Assembly (NCBI GenBank): GCA_023473665.1
Contig: JAMCYM010000002.1
Location: 124,001-188,000, forward strand
Length of the DNA stretch: 64,000 nucleotides
Source of the DNA: Candidatus Marsarchaeota archaeon
GTDB lineage: Archaea > Micrarchaeota > Micrarchaeia > Micrarchaeales > Micrarchaeaceae
Direction: 5' to 3'
Shown here: piece by piece, positions 1 to 8,122 of the stretch
Layout of the letters: each line of letters begins with the position of its first letter
Numbering within the stretch: position 1 is the first letter of the stretch
The notes under the pieces: model-generated
What the model was told of the DNA's origin: nothing
What the model saw: the letters and a program-made list of their open reading frames with translations, nothing else
Databases searched by the model: none
Program-made: the position numbers and the translations under genes

Positions 1-1
1 G

Positions 2-112
2 CTCAGGGTGCACAAGCGCCTCATACAGCTCTACGCGAACGACCAGGCGCTCAGGCAGGTGATGCGCATCCCCGTGCCCGATACGGTGCAGATAGAGATA
101 AGCCTGAGCTGA
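2..112 (+). CDS. rps10: 30S ribosomal protein uS10 (S10), C-terminal end only
   Basis: The 36 visible codons are the end of ribosomal protein S10, a 30S head protein. The tail contains [11 protein letters not shown] and ends [12 protein letters not shown], which matches the archaeal S10 ending (HKRLIDI...VPEDVYVEIEL). The start lies upstream of the window. In many archaea this gene follows the EF-1alpha gene, so EF-1alpha is the likely neighbour outside the window (inference). Identification rests on a short but characteristic segment. Confidence 0.85.
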   Translation, partial: LRVHKRLIQLYANDQALRQVMRIPVPDTVQIEISLS

Positions 113-126
113 TAGCGCTTCTTGCC

Positions 127-160
127 ATCCTTTTTTCTTTTTATTTCCTATTTTCCTTTC
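127..160 (+). terminator. T-rich terminator after rps10
   Basis: Shortly after the rps10 stop there is a pyrimidine tract with runs of six and five T. No hairpin precedes it, as is usual for archaeal intrinsic and FttA-assisted termination sites. Confidence 0.5.
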
Positions 161-183
161 ATACAACTCTGCGACGCAAACTG

Positions 184-190
184 CTTTATA
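184..190 (+). promoter_or_regulatory. TATA box for the DUF59 gene
   Basis: TTTATA lies about 40 bases before the ATG at 228 and about 30 before the GTG at 219. A start of transcription about 26 bases downstream (near 213) would give a very short leader. Confidence 0.5.
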
Positions 191-227
191 CCTGAAGCTG
201 GAAGCTCTAACGCTTACGGTGTGCATT

Positions 228-518
228 ATGTCGACAATCAACGAGGTCGTAGAGGCGCTGAAGCAGTGCAAGGACCCGGAGCTTGATGCTAACATCGTAG
301 ACCTGGGCCTGATCTACGGCATAACGATGAAGGAGGGTGGCGTGAAGGTCACTATGACGATGACTTCGGCGATGTGCCCCGTAACGTCGCTCATACTCGC
401 TGATGCGCAGCTGAGGCTCGAGGCCGTTCCGGGCATAGGCAAGGTGGAGCTGGAGCTCGTCTGGGACCCGATGTGGAGCCCTGACATGATGAGCGACGAG
501 ATAAAGTACAGGAACTGA
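228..518 (+). CDS. MIP18/DUF59-family iron-sulfur assembly protein
   Basis: A 96-residue single-domain protein of the DUF59 (MIP18, SufT/PaaD-like) family, which helps place Fe-S clusters on target proteins in the cytoplasm. Visible hallmarks are KDPELDANIVDLGLIY near the N-terminus and the segment TSAMCPVT with the conserved cysteine, followed by a VPGI...VELVWDP ending. In-frame GTG at 219 would add three residues (MCI); the ATG at 228 fits homologous N-termini better. No Suf genes adjoin it, so its client is unknown. Family assignment is firm; exact role is inferred. Confidence 0.85.
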   Translation: MSTINEVVEALKQCKDPELDANIVDLGLIYGITMKEGGVKVTMTMTSAMCPVTSLILADAQLRLEAVPGIGKVELELVWDPMWSPDMMSDEIKYRN

Positions 519-526
519 AATGCCCC

Positions 527-1090
527 TCAGTAAATGACGTCCTCATCCGACCTTTTGTAAGAAGCAATATCCTTGCTGGAGAACCATACCCCTATCTCGC
601 GCTCGGCTGTGGGTGTCGAGTCAGATGCGTGTACTATGTTACGAAGCACCCTTTTCTTCGAATCTGAGAAGTCATACGAGTCTGTAGAATACATGCCCCG
701 TATGCTAGATGGGTCTGCCCTATTCGGAGCTGTTGCCCCTGCGATTTTTCTTACAGCTGCAATTGCATCATTACCCTCGACCACCATTGCTACCACAGGG
801 CCGCCTGTCAAGCTTTCCATAAGCCAGCCCCTTATACGCTCGCCGAGCTGGAGCGGCGTTTCATCCATCTTAAGGCCTTTCTCATCATAACCCTTCTTTG
901 TGTTCTTCCATGCATTAGTGTACCATTCCTTGTCAAGCGGGTAGTGCATGCCTGCGAGCTTCTTGTCTGGAAGCGTAAGCTTGAGTGCCACAACCTTGAG
1001 GCCTGCGTCCTCAAACCTTGAAATGACCTTGCCTATCAGCGCCCTTCTTACTCCATCCGGCTTGACAAGCACCAGAGTGCGTTCTATCAT
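527..1090 (-). CDS. ndk: nucleoside diphosphate kinase
   Basis: Transfers the gamma-phosphate from ATP to NDPs through a phosphohistidine and so balances NTP and dNTP pools. The N-terminus ERTLVLVKPDGVRR is classical, and the active-site motif NIVHASDS carries the catalytic histidine. At 187 residues it is longer than the usual 135-155. The extra length lies in the middle, around KEWYTNAWKNTKKGYDEK, a type of insertion seen in some archaeal and bacterial enzymes. It shares a roughly 70-bp divergent intergenic region with the MazG-like gene, another nucleotide-pool enzyme. Confidence 0.96.
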   Translation of the reverse strand: MIERTLVLVKPDGVRRALIGKVISRFEDAGLKVVALKLTLPDKKLAGMHYPLDKEWYTNAWKNTKKGYDEKGLKMDETPLQLGERIRGWLMESLTGGPVVAMVVEGNDAIAAVRKIAGATAPNRADPSSIRGMYSTDSYDFSDSKKRVLRNIVHASDSTPTAEREIGVWFSSKDIASYKRSDEDVIY

Positions 1091-1120
1091 ACAATCATCA
1101 TTATTCTTTCACCTGAAAAA

Positions 1121-1130
1121 CAATAAAAAG
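1121..1130. promoter_or_regulatory. symmetric TATA box shared by ndk and mazG-like gene
   Basis: CAATAAAAAG on the plus strand reads CTTTTTATTG on the minus strand. Its centre is about 36 bases from the ndk ATG and 38 from the MazG ATG. Initiation about 26 bases away in each direction would give leaders near 10-12 bases for both genes. No second TATA-like element is evident between them. Confidence 0.5.
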
Positions 1131-1163
1131 GATGGCGTATAATCCATCTGCGATGGTGAGACA

Positions 1164-1484
1164 ATGGATATAAATGACTATCAGGCGAAGGCCGCGATTA
1201 CTGCGCTGTACCCTAATGAGCTAAAGGGGGGCATCTTCTACCCATCATTGGGCTTGGCTGGAGAAGTTGGGGAGCTTCTGAACAAGATAAAGAAGATTGC
1301 CAGAGATAATGCAACACCTGATAAAGACGGCATCAAGGCAGAACTTGGAGACATCTTGTGGTATGTGGCACGCATAGCATCAGAAATGGACATTACGATG
1401 GATGAAATTGCAAACTACAACATAGAAAAACTTGCGAAACGAAAGGAGAACGGTACCATCCATGGGAATGGAGACTACCGATAG
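1164..1484 (+). CDS. MazG-like nucleotide pyrophosphohydrolase
   Basis: A 106-residue MazG/all-alpha NTP-PPase protein that hydrolyses (d)NTPs to monophosphate and pyrophosphate, usually as house-cleaning. The metal-binding signature is present: GLAGEVGELLNKIKK followed by KAELGDILWYVARIAS (ExxE then ExxD). GGTGA at 1154-1158 is a good ribosome binding site for the ATG. It is divergent from ndk and near dcd, so the first 2 kb is rich in nucleotide metabolism. Substrate cannot be read from sequence. Confidence 0.9.
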   Translation: MDINDYQAKAAITALYPNELKGGIFYPSLGLAGEVGELLNKIKKIARDNATPDKDGIKAELGDILWYVARIASEMDITMDEIANYNIEKLAKRKENGTIHGNGDYR

Positions 1485-1559
1485 ATGACAAGTAAGTTCT
1501 TATTGTATAGACATCTGTTGCCATCCAATTCTAATGGTGACATTTGCCAGGGCAATCGG

Positions 1560-2135
1560 CTATGATACGCTCTTCTGCTTCTTCTGCACCCTAAGCTCCA
1601 AAGCAATCTTTGTTACTTCTGGCTTGTCTATACCTAGATACTTGCCTCTGTAAGGTATTGTGGGCCGCGAAAGCTCTTCAAGCATGAGCGAACAGAACCT
1701 GATCCCAGGATTCAACGATACGGCCAAAGGACCCTGATTTGCAATCTCCAAGGTTATGTTACCATAAAATCCAGGATCGATTCTTGGGGCCATTTCGACT
1801 ATCAATCCGAGCCGGGCGAAGCTTGATCTTCCAGTAATCTGCCCTACCAAATCATTCGGTATCCCTACTTGCTCTGCTGTCATACCTAGTACAAGCGTAC
1901 CTGGATGAAAGGTGAATTTTTGAGCGTTTTCCCTCCTTACTTCCTTTACCGGAATATCAAGTTTGGGGATGGTAAGGTCTATTGAAGGGGTTTGGTCAAT
2001 CTCATAGACCTTGAAATAATTGCCTAAGGTAAGGTCTATGGAGCACGGCCCGACATTTTCTGGTACAAACGGCTCTATCTTAAGTTTCCCGCTATCAATG
2101 TAAGCCTTTATGTCTTCTTTGGCAAGTACAGCCAT
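1560..2135 (-). CDS. dcd: dCTP deaminase (Dcd/Dut family)
   Basis: Deaminates dCTP to dUTP for dTMP synthesis; some archaeal members also hydrolyse dUTP. The 191-residue protein carries the family core GRSSFARLGLIVEMAP and IDPGFYGNITLEIAN, the latter with the catalytic glutamate. I start it at ATG 2135 because GGTGAAAAC lies directly before it; an upstream in-frame ATG at 2162 would add nine residues without support. A TATA-like stretch at 2162-2176 gives a leader of about 7 bases. A divergent paralog lies at 47040-47576. Confidence 0.92.
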   Translation of the reverse strand: MAVLAKEDIKAYIDSGKLKIEPFVPENVGPCSIDLTLGNYFKVYEIDQTPSIDLTIPKLDIPVKEVRRENAQKFTFHPGTLVLGMTAEQVGIPNDLVGQITGRSSFARLGLIVEMAPRIDPGFYGNITLEIANQGPLAVSLNPGIRFCSLMLEELSRPTIPYRGKYLGIDKPEVTKIALELRVQKKQKSVS

Positions 2136-2161
2136 GTTTTCACCATTGCGATTCGGCTGCA

Positions 2162-2176
2162 TTTAATATATATAGA
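2162..2176 (-). promoter_or_regulatory. TATA box of dcd
   Basis: Minus-strand reading CTATATATATTAAAT is centred about 33 bases upstream of the dcd ATG. It could also serve infB in the plus direction, but that would leave a leader of about 110 bases, and I see no better infB promoter. Confidence 0.55.
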
Positions 2177-2304
2177 TTTGCTCGCCCTGTTTTGTTAATT
2201 ACAAGACTCGGTCACAGTGGGCAACAAGTAAATACCTTGCCAACAGAATGGTACTGCTTGCACATATGCATATTCGTTCTTTTTGTGCAGAGAGGGTGTC
2301 CAGT

Positions 2305-4077
2305 ATGATCCGCCAGCCAATCATAGTCGTGATGGGGCACGTCGACCACGGTAAAACTACTTTGCTCGACCGCATTCGCAACACCTCGATAGCTGCGAAG
2401 GAAGCTGGAGGCATTACCCAGCACATCGGCGCGAGCGAAGTGCCCCTTGAAGCGATAAAGAAAATCTGTGGCGTGATACCGAACGCCAACACAAATCTCA
2501 GGATTCCTGGCTTGCTCTTCATAGACACGCCAGGCCACGAGGCCTTCACCAACCTGAGGCGCAGGGGGAGCAGCGTCGCCGACATGGCGATACTGGTAGT
2601 CGACATAATGAAGGGCTTCGAGCCGCAGACAATAGAAGCCATAAAGATACTCAAGAGCTACAAGACGCCTTTCATAGTCGCAGCGAACAAGATCGACGTG
2701 ATAACCGGGTGGCGCGAATCCAAGAGCGCAAGCGTGGCAGAGGCATTGAAGGAACAGGATGCGCACGTCGCCGAAACGCTAAACGCCAAGGTGTACGAGC
2801 TCGTGGGCAGATTGAGCGAGCAGGGCTTCTCGAGCGACCTTTACAGCAACATAAAGAACTTCCAGAATGAAGTGGCGGTCGTGCCGATCAGCGCCAAGAC
2901 CGGCACCGGAATACCCGAGCTGCTCATGCTGGTGGCCGGGCTTGCGCAGCGCTACCTAGAACTTAAGCTCACTATAGAGGTGGACGGCCCAGGCAAGGGC
3001 AGCATATTGGAGAAGAAGGAGGAGCGCGGCATGGGCATGACGATAGACGTGATACTGTATGATGGCACGCTTCATGTCAACGACACGATAGCGTTCGCAT
3101 GCATCGACGGCACTGTCAAGACAACGAAGATAAAGGCGCTGCTCAAGCCGAAGCCTCTTCACGAAATGCGCGAGTCGGCCAGCGGCTTCAGCTACGTCGA
3201 ATCGGTAAGCGCTGCAGCAGGCGTAAAGATAAGCGCTCTGGGCCTCGAGGATGCGATTCCCGGCTCATCGGTCATACAGACAACGTCGCGCAACTACCTG
3301 GAAGAGATAAACTCGGAGCTCGGCGACGTATTCAAGACCGACAAGTTGGGCCTGATATTGAAATCCGATTCGATCGGAGGTATAGAAGGCCTTTCGAAGC
3401 TTCTCGAGTCAGAGGGAATAATGGTCAGCAAGAAGGGCATAGGCAGCGTCACGAAGCGCGACGTGATTGACGCTTTCTCAATGAACGGCAAGGATCCGCT
3501 GTATTCGGTCGTGCTGGCATTCAACGTCGGCATTGACCAGGATGCCGAGGAGGCCGCCTCGTCAAGCGGCGTAAAGATAATGCGAGGTTCCATAATCTAC
3601 AAGCTGGTCGACGACTACAAGGAGTTCGCCGAACAGAAGCGCGCCAACAGGGCAAAGCAGGTTGAGGAGCGCCTCTCGATGCCGGCGATGTTGCAGGTGG
3701 TGCCAGGCGCGTGCTTCAGGATATCGCACCCTGCGATATTCGGCGTAGACATAACGGAGGGGAGCATAAGGCCCGGCAACGTGATCATGAACGAGGCAGG
3801 CGACACGGTCGGCAGGCTCAAGGGCATACAGAACGAGAAGTCGCCGATGGCCGTCGCGAAGAAGGGCGATCGCGTGGCCGTCTCTATGGACGAGCCGACA
3901 TTCGGCCGCCAGGTTCGCGAGAACCAGGTGCTATACACGCGCGTCAGCGATGACGACGCGCGTATGCTGAAGGGAGAATTCTCGCCGCTGCTGGGCGATG
4001 TCGACCGGGAGCTGCTGCAGAAGATACTTGACATAAAGGCCAATGCGAAGCAGTCGAAGAAGCAGGGAGCCTCATAG
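2305..4077 (+). CDS. infB: translation initiation factor aIF5B (IF2 homolog)
   Basis: GTPase that promotes ribosomal subunit joining at translation initiation. The G1 motif GHVDHGKTT sits at residues 11-19, followed by switch I GGITQHIGA, G3 DTPGHEAF and G4 NKID, then the EF-Tu-like domain 2, domain 3 and the C-terminal barrel. At 590 residues it has the usual archaeal length and no intein. ATG 2305 is chosen because GAGGGTG precedes it by seven bases and homologs begin just before the P-loop. It is followed about 120 bp later by the SAM synthetase gene. Confidence 0.97.
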   Translation: MIRQPIIVVMGHVDHGKTTLLDRIRNTSIAAKEAGGITQHIGASEVPLEAIKKICGVIPNANTNLRIPGLLFIDTPGHEAFTNLRRRGSSVADMAILVVDIMKGFEPQTIEAIKILKSYKTPFIVAANKIDVITGWRESKSASVAEALKEQDAHVAETLNAKVYELVGRLSEQGFSSDLYSNIKNFQNEVAVVPISAKTGTGIPELLMLVAGLAQRYLELKLTIEVDGPGKGSILEKKEERGMGMTIDVILYDGTLHVNDTIAFACIDGTVKTTKIKALLKPKPLHEMRESASGFSYVESVSAAAGVKISALGLEDAIPGSSVIQTTSRNYLEEINSELGDVFKTDKLGLILKSDSIGGIEGLSKLLESEGIMVSKKGIGSVTKRDVIDAFSMNGKDPLYSVVLAFNVGIDQDAEEAASSSGVKIMRGSIIYKLVDDYKEFAEQKRANRAKQVEERLSMPAMLQVVPGACFRISHPAIFGVDITEGSIRPGNVIMNEAGDTVGRLKGIQNEKSPMAVAKKGDRVAVSMDEPTFGRQVRENQVLYTRVSDDDARMLKGEFSPLLGDVDRELLQKILDIKANAKQSKKQGAS

Positions 4078-4197
4078 ACATATGCCAAAACCTACAGGGA
4101 CAGATGTCAAAGTAGCAGAAGTTTTATCGGCATACATCTGTTTTGCGCTCATCCTTTTAAGCTGCAGCGCCAAGCTCCTCTCATCAAAAGCGATAAT

Positions 4198-5397
4198 ATG
4201 AAAAACATCAGGGTATCGAGAAATTCCTATGAAAGGCTCGAGGAGCAACCGGTAGAGTATGTTGAGAGGAAGGGCTTGGGGCACCCGGACAGCCTTATAG
4301 ACGGCATAGTCGAGAGGGCCAGCGTCGAGCTCTCTAACGCATACATGGACGCGGCAGGCATGATACTGCACCACAATGTGGACAAGGGCCTGATAATAGG
4401 CGGCAGCTCAGAGGCGCGCTACGGCTACGGTGCGATAACCCGGCCAATAGAGGTGATACTGACGGGCAGGGCGGTGCAGGAATACCAAGGCACGCGCATA
4501 CCTGTTGACGAAATAGCGGTTCATGCCGCATCATCCTACCTGAAGGAGCACACCCGCTTCCTCGACATGGAAAAGGAGGTAAGAATAGAGTCGAAGATCG
4601 TGAAGGGTTCTAACGACCTGATCGGCATATTCGGGAAGGGCACCGACATGCCGTTAGCAAACGACACCTCATTTGGCATAGGCTTCGCCCCGTTCACGAC
4701 AACCGAGCGCCTGGTTCTTGAGGCAGAGCGCATGCTCAACAGCAAGCAGTACAAGGAAGCAATGCCTGCCGTTGGCGAGGACATAAAGATCATGGGAGTG
4801 CGCGATGGCAGCACGATAATGCTGACCATCGCAGTGGCATTCGTTGCGCCCCTGATTGCAAGCGCCGACGATTACGCTTCGAAGAAGGAGCGCGTTGCGC
4901 AAGACGTGGCCGAATTCGCAAGGAAGCTTGTTGGCCGGGAAGTCGAAGTGGCAGTCAACGTGGGCGACCACAGCGATGACGGCTTTGTCTACCTGACGAA
5001 ATCAGGCCTAAGCTGCGAGTCTGGAGATGATGGCTCTGTGGGCAGGGGCAACAGGGTCAACGGGCTCATAACCCCGTTCAGGCACATGAGCCTGGAGGCC
5101 GCGGCCGGCAAGAACCCGGTCAGCCACGTCGGCAAGATATACAACGTGCTTGCCAATGAGATTGCGAACGACATAGTCAATGCATACCCCCAAGTGACCG
5201 AATGCGGCGTCTCTATGGTGTCGCAGATAGGCCGGCCTATAGATGATCCAAAGCACCTTGACATAAAGGTTAACACCGAAAGGCCGGAGCAGGCCGATGC
5301 GCTGGCCGGCAAGCTTTCAGACCTGGCCGAGCAGTCGCTTGCCAATATAGGCTTCCTCACGAAGGAGATACTCGCCGGCAAGCACTCAATGTTTTGA
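4198..5397 (+). CDS. mat: archaeal-type S-adenosylmethionine synthetase
   Basis: Makes S-adenosylmethionine from methionine and ATP. The 399-residue protein belongs to the archaeal MAT family (distinct from bacterial MetK): N-terminal ERKGLGHPDSLIDGI, the glycine-rich IIGGSSEARYGYG and GRGNRVNGLITPFRHMS. The ATG is preceded by a TTTTAAG-type TATA element near 4154-4160, giving a short leader. Its 3' end overlaps the convergent gene by 12 bp. SAM is also needed by KsgA and the radical SAM enzyme in this window. Confidence 0.96.
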   Translation: MKNIRVSRNSYERLEEQPVEYVERKGLGHPDSLIDGIVERASVELSNAYMDAAGMILHHNVDKGLIIGGSSEARYGYGAITRPIEVILTGRAVQEYQGTRIPVDEIAVHAASSYLKEHTRFLDMEKEVRIESKIVKGSNDLIGIFGKGTDMPLANDTSFGIGFAPFTTTERLVLEAERMLNSKQYKEAMPAVGEDIKIMGVRDGSTIMLTIAVAFVAPLIASADDYASKKERVAQDVAEFARKLVGREVEVAVNVGDHSDDGFVYLTKSGLSCESGDDGSVGRGNRVNGLITPFRHMSLEAAAGKNPVSHVGKIYNVLANEIANDIVNAYPQVTECGVSMVSQIGRPIDDPKHLDIKVNTERPEQADALAGKLSDLAEQSLANIGFLTKEILAGKHSMF

Positions 5398-6729
5398 GCG
5401 CCTGCGTCTAAACCTGCCAGCCACGAACGCCTTGAGCGCGCTGTCCAGTACGCTGTCATTAGGCTTGAGCTCGTACGATACCTGGACTATCGGCTTGTTA
5501 GCGTTGAGTATGCCCCTAAGGTTGGTTGGCGTTGCTGACACCACGGTGTCGCAATCAGCAAGGTTTATCGTGTTCTGGAGGTCGCTTATCTGCTTCTGCG
5601 AATAGCCCATGGCCGGCAGTTCGTCGTTCAGGCGCGGGTACCTGTCGAAAGTGTCCCTTATCGTTCCCTGGGCATACGGTTTCGCGCTCACGATCTCCTT
5701 GGCCCCGAACTGCTTCGCAGCTACCGTGCCGGCGCCGAACTTCATCTCGCCATGTGTTATGGTGGGACCGTCTTCTATTATGAGCACGCGCTTACCCTTT
5801 ATCATGTTCGCGTTGTCCACGCTTACCACAGAGTCCGCATATGTGATTTTCGCAGTCGGGTTTATCGAGCGCAGGTTCTTGACGAGCACGTCAAGCTCTT
5901 CTTTCGTCGCTGAGTTCACCTTGTTGATAAGAAGTATGTCGGCCATCTCAGCCACTTCAGTGCCCGGATAATACGACAGCTCATTTCCGGCCCGGAGCGG
6001 ATCTGCCACGGTAATGAGAAGGTCAGGCTTTATGAACGAGGCATCGTTGTTCCCACCGTCCCATATTATCACGTCTGCCTCTTTCTCTGCCGCCTCCAGT
6101 ATCTTCCCGTAATCAACACCGGAGTAAAGCACGAAGCCGTTCCTTATGTGCGGTTCATAGTCTTCGCGCTCCTCGATAGTGCATTTGTACTTATCAAGAT
6201 CCTTGAGCGTGCTGAACCTTTCGACAATCTGGTCCTTAAGCTCCCCGTAGGGCATGGGATGCCTTATGAGCACCACCTTGAGGCCCTTGTCGCGCAGGAA
6301 CTTCGCTATGTAGCGCGATGTCTGGCTCTTGCCGCTGCCTGTTCTTACCGCGCACACAGCTATGACGGGCTTGTTCGACTTTATGTATGCTTTCTCTGGA
6401 GCTATGAGCCAGAAGTCGGCACCATTCGCATTGACAAGGCTCGCCTTTGTCATCACGGCGCCGTACTGGAGGTCGCTGTACGCCTGCACGCATATGTCTG
6501 CCTTTAAGTTCCTTATCAGCTTCGCGAGCTCCGACTCGTCATAAATCTTTATGCCGTCTGGGTATAGCTTGCCGCTGAGCTCCTTTGGGTATACCCTGTT
6601 CGAAATGAATGGTATCTGCGCTGCGGTGAAGGCCACTACCTCATAAGCTTCGTTGTCCCTAAACAAGACGTTGTAGTCGTGAAAGTCCCTTCCGGCAGCC
6701 CCGATGATGATTACCTTCTTCCTGTCCAT
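5386..6729 (-). CDS. cyclic 2,3-diphosphoglycerate synthetase-like P-loop protein (COG2403-type)
   Basis: A 447-residue P-loop protein. The N-terminal domain has IIIGAAGRDFHDYN and EVVAFTAAQIP, the hallmark of the COG2403/cDPG synthetase family. The nucleotide-binding region AVRTGSGKSQTSR is at about 127-139, and DVIIWDGGNND looks like a Walker B-type segment. One family member makes cyclic 2,3-diphosphoglycerate; others are only called predicted GTPases. It is divergently paired with carbamate kinase. Start at ATG 6729 gives a leader of about 9 bases from the shared TATA box; the upstream in-frame extension overlaps the carbamate kinase promoter. Family is firm, reaction is not. Confidence 0.75.
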   Translation of the reverse strand: MDRKKVIIIGAAGRDFHDYNVLFRDNEAYEVVAFTAAQIPFISNRVYPKELSGKLYPDGIKIYDESELAKLIRNLKADICVQAYSDLQYGAVMTKASLVNANGADFWLIAPEKAYIKSNKPVIAVCAVRTGSGKSQTSRYIAKFLRDKGLKVVLIRHPMPYGELKDQIVERFSTLKDLDKYKCTIEEREDYEPHIRNGFVLYSGVDYGKILEAAEKEADVIIWDGGNNDASFIKPDLLITVADPLRAGNELSYYPGTEVAEMADILLINKVNSATKEELDVLVKNLRSINPTAKITYADSVVSVDNANMIKGKRVLIIEDGPTITHGEMKFGAGTVAAKQFGAKEIVSAKPYAQGTIRDTFDRYPRLNDELPAMGYSQKQISDLQNTINLADCDTVVSATPTNLRGILNANKPIVQVSYELKPNDSVLDSALKAFVAGRFRRRRSKH

Positions 6730-6759
6730 GCGATCACATGCGGTATTTACAAGCAAAGC

Positions 6760-6768
6760 GTATAAAGC
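6760..6768. promoter_or_regulatory. symmetric TATA box shared by COG2403 gene and carbamate kinase
   Basis: CGTATAAAGC on the plus strand reads GCTTTATACG on the minus strand. Its centre is about 24 bases from the GTG at 6788 and about 35 from the minus-strand ATG at 6729, fitting a leaderless transcript one way and a leader of about 9 bases the other way. Confidence 0.6.
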
Positions 6769-6787
6769 ATTCCTGGCAATCAATAGT

Positions 6788-7708
6788 GTGAAAACCGTAA
6801 TAGCGCTTGGCGGCAACGCTATATTGCGCGAAGGCGACAGGCCGACGTACGCAAATCAGTACGCCAGAATAAGGGCCACCGCTGCGCAGATCGCGAAGAT
6901 AGCCAAGCGCGGCGGCAAGCTGCTAATAACGCACGGCAACGGGCCGCAGGTCGGCGATGAGCTCCTGCGCAACTGGTACGCCAAGCAAAAGGTTCCCCCA
7001 TTCCCGCTCTATCTGCTCAACGCAGAGACGCAGGCGACTGTAGGGAGCATGATTGTCACTGCGCTGTCGAACGAATTCATAAGGCAGCGCATTCGAAGGC
7101 AAGTGGTTGCCGTGATTACGCATGTTGAGGTCGATGCCAACGATCCCGCATTCAAGCGGCCAGACAAGCCTGTCGGGCCATTTTATACGCACGCTGAGCT
7201 TGCCAAGGAACTGAAGCACGAGAAATTCAGTTACGTGCCAGAGAAGGGATTGTATAGGCGTGTTGAGCCGTCGCCAAGCCCAAAGGCTGTGCTTGAGATA
7301 GACGCGATCGGGGAGGTGTTTGAGAGTGGTGCAGTGGTCGTGGCAGGCGGAGGCGGCGGCGTGCCTGTCATCAGGCGCCATGGCGCATACGTAGGCACAA
7401 GCGCTGTGCTTGATAAGGACAGAACGACACAGCTGCTAGCAAACAAGCTTGGCGCAGACACGATGCTCATGCTCACCAATGTAGGCTATCTGTACAAAAA
7501 CTACCATGACAGGGGCTCAGCCATACGCTCGATAAGCGCCGAAAGGCTCAAGCGCATGCTGCCTAGCCTCGAAGCCGGCACGATAAGGCCGAAAGCCTCT
7601 GCATGCGTCAGCTTCATCGAGAACGGTGGCCGGAGGGCCTACATAGGCAACCTCTCGGGCCTCGATGCCATGCTTGACGGTACGGCCGGAACGACGATAA
7701 CCAAGTAA
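6788..7708 (+). CDS. arcC: carbamate kinase
   Basis: Interconverts carbamoyl phosphate + ADP and carbamate + ATP, either for ATP from carbamoyl phosphate breakdown or for carbamoyl phosphate supply. The 306-residue protein has TVIALGGNAIL at the N-terminus, LLITHGNGPQVGDEL and the glycine-rich VVAGGGGGVPVI, with the C-terminal KASACVSFIENGG. The start is GTG 6788: this gives the family length and lies 24 bases from the TATA centre, so the mRNA is probably leaderless. No arginine deiminase or carbamoyltransferase gene is in the window. Confidence 0.94.
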   Translation: MKTVIALGGNAILREGDRPTYANQYARIRATAAQIAKIAKRGGKLLITHGNGPQVGDELLRNWYAKQKVPPFPLYLLNAETQATVGSMIVTALSNEFIRQRIRRQVVAVITHVEVDANDPAFKRPDKPVGPFYTHAELAKELKHEKFSYVPEKGLYRRVEPSPSPKAVLEIDAIGEVFESGAVVVAGGGGGVPVIRRHGAYVGTSAVLDKDRTTQLLANKLGADTMLMLTNVGYLYKNYHDRGSAIRSISAERLKRMLPSLEAGTIRPKASACVSFIENGGRRAYIGNLSGLDAMLDGTAGTTITK

Positions 7709-7799
7709 GATTCTAGCCGTTCCGCTAATTGCCGATCGCACAACACCATTAAGAATATTGTCCATTTATTCTAATTGCGACCTTCGGCCCGGTGTACCT

Positions 7800-8108
7800 A
7801 TGTATTACAGTGAGCACAAGCGCGTCAAGCGCATAGAATCGCTGCTCTCCACTTTAGCATATGCGTCAGTAGGGTCCGATCTCTTCGTAGCCGCTGCGAC
7901 TTTTCTGGTGGTCAGGAAGATGCAGTATTCAACTACGCTCCTCGCTTTCAGCGATTACATCATACTGATAGAGACTGCGCTTGCAGGTGCGATCTTCGTA
8001 ACGATAGTCGCGCTTAAGTACTACCGCAGGCTTGCAGAAGGGCTCTCACTGTCGATGTTCAGGGCCAAGCACAGCATCAGGGCAACCAAGCCGATGCTTG
8101 CCAGATGA
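7800..8108 (+). CDS. small membrane protein, two predicted helices
   Basis: Unrecognised 102-residue protein. Two hydrophobic segments are visible, roughly STLAYASVGSDLFVAAATFLVV and YIILIETALAGAIFVTIVAL (described in part), flanked by basic residues (HKRVKRIE at the N-terminus, KYYRR after the second). I start it at ATG 7800 because GGTG at 7791-7794 precedes it; an in-frame TTG at 7758 would add 14 residues. It converges with the membrane-tethered regulator at 8123, 14 bases away. No function is proposed. Confidence 0.6.
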   Translation: MYYSEHKRVKRIESLLSTLAYASVGSDLFVAAATFLVVRKMQYSTTLLAFSDYIILIETALAGAIFVTIVALKYYRRLAEGLSLSMFRAKHSIRATKPMLAR

Positions 8109-8122
8109 ACCAGTCCGGCCAG

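Noticed and set aside
2305-4077. Intein in aIF5B
   Set aside because: The frame is collinear with a 590-residue aIF5B, with no insertion at the P-loop or elsewhere.
6704-6787. N-terminal extension of carbamate kinase
   Set aside because: It would cover the TATA box and gives residues unlike the family; GTG 6788 fits both promoter distance and family start.
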